A stretch of 21,355 nucleotides of DNA from Collinsella sp. (lineage in GTDB: Bacteria; Actinomycetota; Coriobacteriia; Coriobacteriales; Coriobacteriaceae). The notes under the pieces were generated by a model. It was not told where the DNA came from, made no database searches, and saw only the letters and a program-made list of their open reading frames with translations. This document shows, piece by piece, positions 14,665 to 21,355 of this stretch. Position numbers and translations under genes: made by a program. The stretch covers positions 1 to 21,355 of the forward strand of contig DXLX01000035.1 in the NCBI GenBank assembly GCA_019414515.1. The letters are read 5' to 3'. Numbering within the stretch: position 1 is the stretch's first letter; each line of letters starts with the position of its first letter.

Positions 14665-15162
14665 TTAGCGGTAGTTGGTGAACTGCAGCGGCTGGCCGTA
14701 GTCCTGGTCGCGCAGGAACTGGATCACGGTCTGCAACGCGTCCTTCGAAGCAGAGGAAACACGCAGCTTGTCGGCCTCGATGGTCACCTTGACCTTGAGC
14801 TTTTGGTCCTTGATGTCCTTGTTGATCTTCTTGGCGGTCGCCTGGTCGATACCCTCGACGATATGGCCGAGCACGCGCACGGTGCCGCCCGATGCCGCCT
14901 GCGGAGCATCCCACGAGACAGCCTTGAGGTCGATGCCGCGCTTGATGAGCTTGGAGCTCAGCACGTCGACAATCTGCTTGGAGACAAAGTCGGCCGGGGC
15001 GTTGATCGTAAAAAGCTTGTCGCCCTTCGAAAGCTCGATCGTGGCGCCGGAATCCTTAAGGTCATAGCGCTGGGAAATCTCGCGCGTGGTCTGCTGAAAG
15101 GCGTTGTCGACCTCTTGCATGTTGACCTCGGACACGACGTCGAAGCTGGAATCTTTAGCCAT
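14665..15162 (-). CDS. yajQ: YajQ family (DUF520) nucleotide-binding protein
   Basis: A 165-residue protein with the characteristic MAKDSSFDVVSEV start, a QRYDLKDSGATIEL block (31-44), KLIKRGIDLKA and the terminal YGQPLQFTNYR. The family has two ferredoxin-like domains; some members bind cyclic di-GMP or nucleic acid, but the role in this lineage is unknown. The ATG at 15160-15162 is preceded by AAAGGA 6 nt upstream. Gaps are 26 nt from the RodZ-like gene and 27 nt to rimO, consistent with one operon. Confidence 0.95.
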   Translation of the reverse strand: MAKDSSFDVVSEVNMQEVDNAFQQTTREISQRYDLKDSGATIELSKGDKLFTINAPADFVSKQIVDVLSSKLIKRGIDLKAVSWDAPQAASGGTVRVLGHIVEGIDQATAKKINKDIKDQKLKVKVTIEADKLRVSSASKDALQTVIQFLRDQDYGQPLQFTNYR

Positions 15163-15188
15163 GATGTTTCCTTTCGCGTACGAGCGGC

Positions 15189-16700
15189 TTAGTAGCTATC
15201 GTACGAATAGTCGGTAGAATCGGTGGACGTCTGACCGTCAGTTGCGGTATCGGCGCCATCCGTGGACTGGGCATCGGTACCGTCGGTGGTATCGGTACCA
15301 TCGGTGGTGTCGGTATCATCAGAACTTTCACCATTCTCGGAATCAGTCGTCTCCTTCTTGGGAACGGTGATCGTCACACGCGCCACGCCGGAGGTCTTGG
15401 TATCGTAACGGACCTTTTCACCGTTCTTGGTAACGGTGACATCGGAAGGCTTGGACGTGGTGATCTCGATCGAGGACTCGGGCGTGTACTCCTGCTCAAA
15501 GGGGCCAGTCGCCTGGGCGCCATAGACCGACTTGCCGTCGACCTTGACCTCAATCCACGCGGTCTTTCCCTTGGCAACGGAGACCTTGACCTTCGTAACC
15601 TCGTTCTCTTCCTTCTTGGCCGTCGTCTTGGTAGCGTCCGAATCAGTCGACTCATCCGTCGCCTCATCGGCGTCTTCGTCCTCGTCAACCGTTTCGGTCT
15701 TCTTAGAAGACTTCTTAGTCGTCGTCTTGGTGGCAGTGGGCGTCTCGGGCGTGGTCTCGGGCGCCGAAGATGCGCAGCCGCGCAGAAGCACCACGATGAG
15801 CACAATCAACAGCAGCGCAACGGCGCCGATGCCGGTGTAGACGATACGCGGATCGAGCCCGGTGTTTTGAGGAGTACGTGATCCGCCGCGTCCACGACTG
15901 GAACTGCTGCGGCCGCCTCCCTGAGGCATACGACCACGATTGCTATCGGAACGGCCGCGATAGCCACCCTGGCCCTGAAGGCTGCGCTGACCCGAGCGGG
16001 GCGCAAGTTCACCGCGGCCTTGATAGCCACGCTGGCCCGAACGCGGAGCCGAAGAGCGCTGGCCATACGGCTGTGATTGAGAGCGAAGACGCGGCGTCAC
16101 CTGCGTGGTATCGGCATCCGCATAGCCACCGCGAGAGCGTCCCGTAGAGGCACCACGGTAACCGCGATCGGAATAGCCGCCGTCGCCGTAGCCGGCACGA
16201 GGGTCACGCGCCACGCCTCGGGCAGCGGGAAGTGCACGGTCCTCGGGCATCGGCGTACTGCGGAACCGGTCACGCTGTGAGCGAATCTCCTCGCCCGAAC
16301 CCGTCTCGGTAATATAACCGGCCTGCTGAGGACGCTGTCCATAGCGGGTCGAACGACCGCCCTGAACCATCAGGAAGCGCCCGTTTTCGACCGAGGAACG
16401 CGAATTGACGTAGCCGGCGGCGTCCTGAAAACGACCGCCCTGCTGCGACGTCTCGCGTTCGTATGCCATCAGATCGTCAAAGTAGGCATTGACGACCTCG
16501 CGCGGATTGAGGCCCAAAAAGCGAGCATAGCTCGAAATCATGCCCTGCGCATAGCCGCGCGGCGGCATCGAAGCAAAGTTACCGGTCTCGAAAAACTCGA
16601 TGATCTGCGGCCTGATTTTGATGGTGTTGGCGACTTGCTGAATGGAAAGGCCCATTCGGCGACGCTGCTCAAGCAGCATGTCACCAAAGCGTGCAGCCAT
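15189..16700 (-). CDS. RodZ-like membrane protein with N-terminal HTH and long low-complexity regions
   Basis: A 503-residue protein. The N-terminal helix-turn-helix (about 4-75: LSIQQVANTIKIRPQIIEFFE, MPPRGYAQGMISSYARFLGL) is typical of RodZ/YmfM, which links MreB to the cell-wall machinery. Next comes an Arg/Gly/Ser/Gln-rich cytoplasmic linker (about 85-280) with RGG- and RGR-like elements and a partial duplication (APRSGQR at 218-224 and 233-239). A single membrane helix (about 286-307) follows. The outside part has a Thr/Lys/acidic stalk, a beta-rich domain of the RodZ C-terminal type (about 368-447) and an acidic Thr/Asp/Gly tail. Its ATG overlaps the ftsK stop (TGATG), with GGAGG 7 nt upstream. 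Position before pgsA matches Bacillus ymfM. Confidence 0.88.
   Translation of the reverse strand: MAARFGDMLLEQRRRMGLSIQQVANTIKIRPQIIEFFETGNFASMPPRGYAQGMISSYARFLGLNPREVVNAYFDDLMAYERETSQQGGRFQDAAGYVNSRSSVENGRFLMVQGGRSTRYGQRPQQAGYITETGSGEEIRSQRDRFRSTPMPEDRALPAARGVARDPRAGYGDGGYSDRGYRGASTGRSRGGYADADTTQVTPRLRSQSQPYGQRSSAPRSGQRGYQGRGELAPRSGQRSLQGQGGYRGRSDSNRGRMPQGGGRSSSSRGRGGSRTPQNTGLDPRIVYTGIGAVALLLIVLIVVLLRGCASSAPETTPETPTATKTTTKKSSKKTETVDEDEDADEATDESTDSDATKTTAKKEENEVTKVKVSVAKGKTAWIEVKVDGKSVYGAQATGPFEQEYTPESSIEITTSKPSDVTVTKNGEKVRYDTKTSGVARVTITVPKKETTDSENGESSDDTDTTDGTDTTDGTDAQSTDGADTATDGQTSTDSTDYSYDSY
15279..15314. repeat. Two-unit 18-bp tandem repeat encoding Asp/Thr/Gly tail
   Basis: Positions 15279-15296 and 15297-15314 differ at 2 of 18 bases and encode the TTDGTD repeats of the RodZ-like C-terminal tail. 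Partial related units flank them. Such tracts can vary in copy number between strains. Confidence 0.7.
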
Positions 16701-19480
16701 CAGAATCCTCCAAACTCACGATCTTCACGTGCCATCTCGGCGTCGACAGACTCCAGCGCGGCAAGCCCCTCCTCGTCCAACAGGACCTCGCGCGGCTTGG
16801 AACCGTCGGGCGGGCCGACGACACCCTTTTCTTCCAGCATATCCATAATACGCCCGGCACGCGCATAGCCAACCTTCAGACGACGTTGCAGGCCAGATGT
16901 GGAGCCAAGCTGCGATTCCACCACAATATGGGCGGCTTCCCAAATGAGCGGATCATCGTCTTGCGGCTCGGCGACTCCGGTACGGACAATGCCGCCGCCA
17001 CCCGCCATGGACATGGAAGCGGGCGCCACGGCAGACAGGATCTCCTCGTGGTAGTCGGGCTCGCTCTGCGACTTGACAAACTCGACAATCTCGTTGATTT
17101 CGTCGTCCGAGACAAAGCAGCCCTGGATACGGCGAGGCTTGCCCCAGTCGACCTTGGAGAACAGCATGTCGCCCAAACCGGTAAGCTTTTCGGCACCCAT
17201 CTGGTCGATAATGACGCGCGAGTCGATGCCCGTGGCGACGTTAAAGGCGATGCGGTTGGTGATGTTGGCCTTGATGAGGCCCGTCACCACGTTGGAGCTG
17301 GGGCGCTGCGTGGCCACGATAAGGTGGATACCGGCGGCACGGCCCAGCTGGGCGATACGAACGATCGAGGCCTCGACATCCTTACCGGCAACCATCATCA
17401 GATCCGAAAGCTCGTCAATGATGATGACCAGGTAGGGCATCTTTTGCGGCGGGTTGTCGTAATGCTCAAACTCGCCGGCGGCCTGCTTTTCGTTGTAGGT
17501 CGAGATCTTACGCACGTTAAGGCGCTCGAAGACCTTCAGGCGACGCTCCATCTCGGACACGGCCCATTGCAGAGCGCTCGCGGCCTGCTTGGGCTCGGTC
17601 ACTACAGGCACGTAAAGATGCGGCAGACCGTTATAGCCCGCAAGCTCGACGCGCTTGGGGTCGACCATGATCAGGCGAACGTCCTCGGGAAGGGCGCGCA
17701 TGAGCAAGGTCGTGATGATGGAGTTGATCATGACCGACTTACCGGAACCCGTGGTACCGGCGATCAGCAGGTGGGGCATCTTGGCAAGGTCGGCGACGAC
17801 CGGCGTACCCTCGGCATCTCGACCGATGGCGAGCTCGAGCGGACCGCCCTTCACATAGGGAAGCACGTCGCCCAGGTTGACGTTCTGGCGCTTGCGATTG
17901 GGGATCTCGATACCCACAAGCGAGGTGCCGGGGATCGGGGCAAAGATACGCACCGACTGGGCAGCAAGCGATAGCGCGATATCGTCCTCGAGGTTCGAAA
18001 TCTTGCTCACGCGCTCGCCCTCGCCAGGTTGCAGCTTAAAGGTCGTCACCGTGGGGCCGGCGATCCAGCCGACCACGCGGGCACTACGACCAAACTCCAG
18101 CAAGGTGGACTGAAGCGACTCGGCAGTCTGTTCCAGCTCCTTGTCAGAAGACGCGGAGGAAGCCGACTGCGGGTTGGCATGCAGAATCTCAAGTGGCGGA
18201 AGTTTGAGGCCGTCCTCTTCTTCGCCCTCGTTATCTGCGGCGCCGCCGTCCGCTCCCCCATCGCTAGCCGCAGCCGATTCGACAGCACTCAAGGCAGGCG
18301 CATCGGCAACCTTGGGATGCTTCAAGAAATCGGGGATCTGAGGTGCTGCCGAGACAGGATTCACGGCAAACGGCGGCTCGGACTCGTCGATCTTATCGGG
18401 GTCGTCTTCCATCGAAAGCTGACCGGTTACCTGGTCGCGCTTTGCATGGCGACGCGGCAGCAAAGTTGTCTTTGCGGTCTCAATCGGAGCCTCGTCGTCC
18501 TCGTCATCGCCCTCGGTGAGCTCAATCTCGCTCTCGGACCAAGACGGGTCGGGCTCACTCGTATTGAGTTTGGGCGCAGCCTTGCCCTTCTTGGCATGGC
18601 GGCGCGGCAGCAGCGTCGTCTTAGCGCGCTCAGCTTCCACGGCATCGGACACGTCGACAAACGAATCCTCGTCCTCGTCGTCATAGTCCAAAACCGGGTC
18701 TACATCGTTGCCCATGACCGTGGTCACGGCCGCATCAGAACTCTTTTGGCGCAGAATGCTCAGGCGGGGGCGAGCGACACCAGGCACCGACAGGGCTTCG
18801 TCGTCACCCCACGGGCTCGCGTTAACATCGGCACGACGGCGCTCGGCAAAGTCTGCCGCACGATCGCGGGCAGAGCGCAGTACGCCGCTCACCGAAAAGC
18901 CGATGATGACAAAACCAACGACGGCCAGACCCAACAGGACCACCATCGCGATAGGCTTACCCAGGGCATTCTGCAGCGCACTCGCAATAAACGCACCGAT
19001 GTAGCCACCCGAGGCGGACAGATTTTGCGGCGTGAACATAAGGTCACACGAGACACTCGTTCCCGGCACCATCAGCGAAAGAATGGAGACAACGGCGATA
19101 AAGACCACGGCACCGCCCGCAACAGAGCGCACGTTGAGCGGCGAGTCCTCGCCTAAAAAGAGCGTGGCGGCAAACAGCAAAATGACGATCGGCAGCACGT
19201 AGGCGCCCAGACCAAAGCCCAGGTGGTAGAAACCGGCAACCGCAGCCGTCACGGGCGCTGTTGCCGGAGAAATCACGGCAATGAAGGACGCAATCGCCAA
19301 AACGGCGATGACCACGCCGGCGATATCGCGATTGGCCGAGGGCTCGACCAAGGGCTCAAAATCGTCGAAGTCGGCCTCGTGGCCCTTATTGGCACGCAGA
19401 TGGGAACCGGCACCCTTAGCAGATGCCGGTTGGTTGTTGGCTTTATTGCCTTTGGCGTTTTGTGCAGATCCGCGCGCCAA
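16700..19480 (-). CDS. ftsK: DNA translocase FtsK/SpoIIIE
   Basis: Septal DNA pump that clears and resolves chromosomes at division. The 926-residue protein has about four to five N-terminal membrane helices (52-200), an acidic/proline linker (200-450), and a RecA-like motor with Walker A GTTGSGKS (575-582), Walker B LVIIIDELSD (684-693) and the TQRPSSNVVTGLIKANI block. The C-terminal winged-helix gamma domain (about 845-905) reads DNA polarity sequences. It starts with TTG (19478-19480): GGAGG lies 6 nt upstream inside the end of rnj, and no ATG is available before the membrane region. The linker holds an exact duplication of AKTTLLPRRHAK (286-297 and 336-347). Confidence 0.96.
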   Translation of the reverse strand: MARGSAQNAKGNKANNQPASAKGAGSHLRANKGHEADFDDFEPLVEPSANRDIAGVVIAVLAIASFIAVISPATAPVTAAVAGFYHLGFGLGAYVLPIVILLFAATLFLGEDSPLNVRSVAGGAVVFIAVVSILSLMVPGTSVSCDLMFTPQNLSASGGYIGAFIASALQNALGKPIAMVVLLGLAVVGFVIIGFSVSGVLRSARDRAADFAERRRADVNASPWGDDEALSVPGVARPRLSILRQKSSDAAVTTVMGNDVDPVLDYDDEDEDSFVDVSDAVEAERAKTTLLPRRHAKKGKAAPKLNTSEPDPSWSESEIELTEGDDEDDEAPIETAKTTLLPRRHAKRDQVTGQLSMEDDPDKIDESEPPFAVNPVSAAPQIPDFLKHPKVADAPALSAVESAAASDGGADGGAADNEGEEEDGLKLPPLEILHANPQSASSASSDKELEQTAESLQSTLLEFGRSARVVGWIAGPTVTTFKLQPGEGERVSKISNLEDDIALSLAAQSVRIFAPIPGTSLVGIEIPNRKRQNVNLGDVLPYVKGGPLELAIGRDAEGTPVVADLAKMPHLLIAGTTGSGKSVMINSIITTLLMRALPEDVRLIMVDPKRVELAGYNGLPHLYVPVVTEPKQAASALQWAVSEMERRLKVFERLNVRKISTYNEKQAAGEFEHYDNPPQKMPYLVIIIDELSDLMMVAGKDVEASIVRIAQLGRAAGIHLIVATQRPSSNVVTGLIKANITNRIAFNVATGIDSRVIIDQMGAEKLTGLGDMLFSKVDWGKPRRIQGCFVSDDEINEIVEFVKSQSEPDYHEEILSAVAPASMSMAGGGGIVRTGVAEPQDDDPLIWEAAHIVVESQLGSTSGLQRRLKVGYARAGRIMDMLEEKGVVGPPDGSKPREVLLDEEGLAALESVDAEMAREDREFGGF

Positions 19481-19481
19481 A

Positions 19482-21152
19482 CTAAACCTCCATGACGACC
19501 GGGATAATCATCGGACGGGTGCGCGTACGGCTCCAAATGAAGTTGGAGAGCGAATCGCGCACGGCCTTGCGAATGGCATCGGAACCGCTGCTCGTAAAGC
19601 TGAACTTACCCTTCTCGATCGTCTTCATAATGGACGCGGAGGCATCCTCGGAGAACTGGTCGTCGATGGCAAACGAGACGCCGCGGCCCGAGAACTCGAT
19701 GGCCTCGATCTTCTTGTGCTTGAGCGAGACGATGGCGACGGCCGTGACCATACCGTCGTTGGCGAGCTTCTGGCGATCGCGCAGGACGATGGGGTCGGTA
19801 TCGCCGATACGCAGGCCGTCGACGTAGACGACGCCGGACTCGACGGGCGTACCGCGTTTGACGATACCGCCGCGCATCTCGAGCGTGTCGCCGTTATCGA
19901 GGATAAAGATATGATCGTCCTTGATGCCCATCTTGCGGGCCAGCTGGGCATGGGCGCGCAGATGCACGGCCTCGCCGTGAACCGGCATAAAGTACGTGGG
20001 CTTGGCCATGGCCATCAGGAGCTTGAGCTCCTCCTGGCTACCGTGACCGGAGACGTGGACGAGAGCGCGGTTCTTATCCCACACGTCGCAGCCGAGCTTG
20101 GCCAGGCTGTTGACGACCTGCTGGACGGCCTTCTCATTGCCGGGAACGGGAGTTGCTGAGAGGATGACGGTATCGCCCTCGTGGATGGAGAGCGTCTTGT
20201 GCTCACCGTTGGCCATGCGGGACAAGGCCGACAGCGGCTCGCCCTGCGAACCGGTGCACATGACGACGATCTTGTCGTCGGGCAGGTTATCGATATCGAA
20301 GGCATCGATGATATCGGCATCGTCGATGTTGAGGTAGCCCAGCTCGCGCGCGACGCGGGTGTTGGTAAGCATGGAGCGACCGGTCACAACGACCTTACGG
20401 CCGCACTTGCGGGCGGCATCGCAGATCTGCTGCAGGCGATGGATATGGCTCGAGAACGACGCGACGAACACGCGACCCGGGGCGTTCTTGATGGCATGCA
20501 GCAGGTTGGGACCAACCTCGGCCTCGGACTTGGTAAAGCCAGGAACCGTGGCGTTGGTGGAGTCGGAAAGCAGCAGGTCGATGCCCTGCTTGGCAAAGCG
20601 GCTGATAGCGGCATAGTCGGGCGTGACACCATCGATGGGCGTCTGGTCGAGCTTAAAGTCGCCGGTGTGCATAACGGTGCCCTGGTTGGTGCGGATGAAC
20701 ACGCCCAGAGCGCCGGGGATGGAGTGCGTCATCGAGAAGAAGTCGAGCGAGATGCCACCGAGGTTGACATGGCTGCCGCCCTTGACCTCGCGGAACTTGG
20801 GTGCGCGGATGCGGAACTCAGAAAGCTTGCCCTCGATAAAGCCAAGCGTCAGCTTGCTCGAGAAGATGGGCACCTTATTGTTGAGGTCCTGTAGCAGATA
20901 CGGAAGCGAACCAGTGTGGTCCTCGTGGCCGTGGGTGACGATGATGCCGCGAAGCTTCTCCTCGTTCTCCAGAACATAGGTGTAGTCGGGAAGCACCAGA
21001 TCGATACCAGGCTGGGAGTCATCCGGGAACATGAGACCGGCGTCGACGAGCACCATGTCGTCGCCGCACTCGAAGACCGTCATGTTCTTGCCGATGCCGT
21101 CAAGGCCGCCGAGCGGGATGATCTTCAAGGGAGATGATTTTTTAGCTGCCAT
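19482..21152 (-). CDS. rnj: Ribonuclease J
   Basis: Zinc-dependent 5'-3' exonuclease/endonuclease for mRNA decay and rRNA processing. The 556-residue protein has a metallo-beta-lactamase core with HGHEDH (74-79), His143, the MHTGDF strand (161-166, Asp165), a beta-CASP domain (about 210-370), the conserved HVSGHGSQEELKLL and MPVHGE blocks, and a C-terminal domain of about 110 residues. The ATG at 21150-21152 is fixed by an in-frame TAA just upstream and by homology. AAAGGA is about 14 nt away, an unusually long spacing. One base separates its stop from the ftsK start. Bacillus also has an RNase J gene near spoIIIE. Confidence 0.97.
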   Translation of the reverse strand: MAAKKSSPLKIIPLGGLDGIGKNMTVFECGDDMVLVDAGLMFPDDSQPGIDLVLPDYTYVLENEEKLRGIIVTHGHEDHTGSLPYLLQDLNNKVPIFSSKLTLGFIEGKLSEFRIRAPKFREVKGGSHVNLGGISLDFFSMTHSIPGALGVFIRTNQGTVMHTGDFKLDQTPIDGVTPDYAAISRFAKQGIDLLLSDSTNATVPGFTKSEAEVGPNLLHAIKNAPGRVFVASFSSHIHRLQQICDAARKCGRKVVVTGRSMLTNTRVARELGYLNIDDADIIDAFDIDNLPDDKIVVMCTGSQGEPLSALSRMANGEHKTLSIHEGDTVILSATPVPGNEKAVQQVVNSLAKLGCDVWDKNRALVHVSGHGSQEELKLLMAMAKPTYFMPVHGEAVHLRAHAQLARKMGIKDDHIFILDNGDTLEMRGGIVKRGTPVESGVVYVDGLRIGDTDPIVLRDRQKLANDGMVTAVAIVSLKHKKIEAIEFSGRGVSFAIDDQFSEDASASIMKTIEKGKFSFTSSGSDAIRKAVRDSLSNFIWSRTRTRPMIIPVVMEV

Positions 21153-21160
21153 AGGTTAGT

Positions 21161-21195
21161 GTTGTTTCCTTTCTTCGAAACGGGTCTGGAACAAC
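21161..21195 (-). promoter_or_regulatory. Possible hairpin covering the rnj ribosome site
   Basis: GTTGTTTCC (21161-21169) can pair with GGAACAAC (21188-21195) with one bulged base, and the loop contains a small nested stem (21170-21173 with 21177-21180). The arm includes the AGGA that would serve as the rnj ribosome site, so translation could be modulated. Confidence 0.35.
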
Positions 21196-21268
21196 CGACG
21201 GGGCGCTTCTGGCAAACCGACCGCCGGGAACGTACAAACATGCATCACAGATTCGACGCAGTAACCAC

Positions 21269-21277
21269 AGTATAATA
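21269..21277 (-). promoter_or_regulatory. Probable -10 region of the rnj operon promoter
   Basis: Overlapping TATTAT (21272-21277) and TATACT (21269-21274) hexamers on the minus strand each match five of six consensus bases. No convincing -35 is seen at the right distance. A start here would give a leader of about 110 nt. The rest of 21153-21355 holds no gene I can support; a 6-bp inverted pair (21314-21319 with 21345-21350) near the edge could belong to the end of an upstream gene outside the window. Confidence 0.45.
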
Positions 21278-21355
21278 CCCATTTGCACAACAACAGACCA
21301 CCCATGCATCAAAGCCCCATCTGAACTGGTCTATCCCGCCGGTCTGGGGCCATCG

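Noticed and set aside
13165..15192. 675-residue plus-strand ORF opposite pgsA, rimO and yajQ
   Set aside because: It spans three real genes in the opposite direction and has the biased composition of an antisense shadow.
16691..19156. Long plus-strand ORFs (427 and 375 residues) opposite ftsK
   Set aside because: Antisense to conserved FtsK motor and linker sequence; no recognisable domain.
21153..21355. Partial dapA or other gene at the right edge
   Set aside because: dapA often neighbours rnj, but no reading frame in these 203 bases gives a recognisable protein end.

Overview
The window is most likely one end of a draft-assembly contig from a high-GC Gram-positive bacterium. Gene content, gene order and protein features point to the actinobacterial class Coriobacteriia, probably a Collinsella-like gut organism; this is inferred from the sequence and not confirmed by a search. 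The first 20 bases match the Tn5/Nextera transposon end used in Illumina library preparation, so they are adapter and not genome. Next comes a 103-nt GC-rich palindrome.

From left to right: dut and nrdR (nucleotide metabolism) and a membrane LysM protein lie on the minus strand. The LysM gene is divergent from lexA. The intergenic region between them holds three LexA/SOS boxes with cores spaced exactly 28 bp apart. lexA overlaps a membrane acyltransferase-like gene by one base; these are the only two plus-strand genes. The acyltransferase gene collides tail to tail with hflX. The rest is on the minus strand, listed in transcription order from the right edge: rnj (RNase J), ftsK/spoIIIE, a RodZ-like gene, yajQ, rimO, pgsA, the cinA C-terminal domain (pncC), a terminator-like hairpin, recA (SOS promoter), recX, rny (RNase Y, own promoter), an uncharacterised GHKL ATPase, spoVS, miaB, miaA, hflX.

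The order resembles the Bacillus block spoIIIE-ymfM(rodZ)-pgsA-cinA-recA-rny-ymdB-spoVS-miaB. It appears to be an old conserved core cluster, here combined with its own SOS regulator. Three themes recur: DNA damage response and chromosome segregation (lexA, recA, recX, ftsK, LysM protein), RNA decay (rnj, rny), and RNA or ribosome modification (miaA, miaB, rimO, hflX). Many junctions are tight (TAATG/TGATG overlaps or 1-nt gaps), implying translational coupling.

Most of the window is ordinary housekeeping DNA. The parts most worth a second look are the GHKL/MutL-like ATPase that sits between rny and spoVS where Bacillus has ymdB, the SOS control region, a hairpin covering the nrdR start codon, phased repeats upstream of recA, and the terminal palindrome. 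No tRNA, rRNA, CRISPR array, insertion sequence or prophage gene was seen. No gene-free stretch exceeds 300 bases; the longest are about 250 nt (upstream of rny and upstream of recA).
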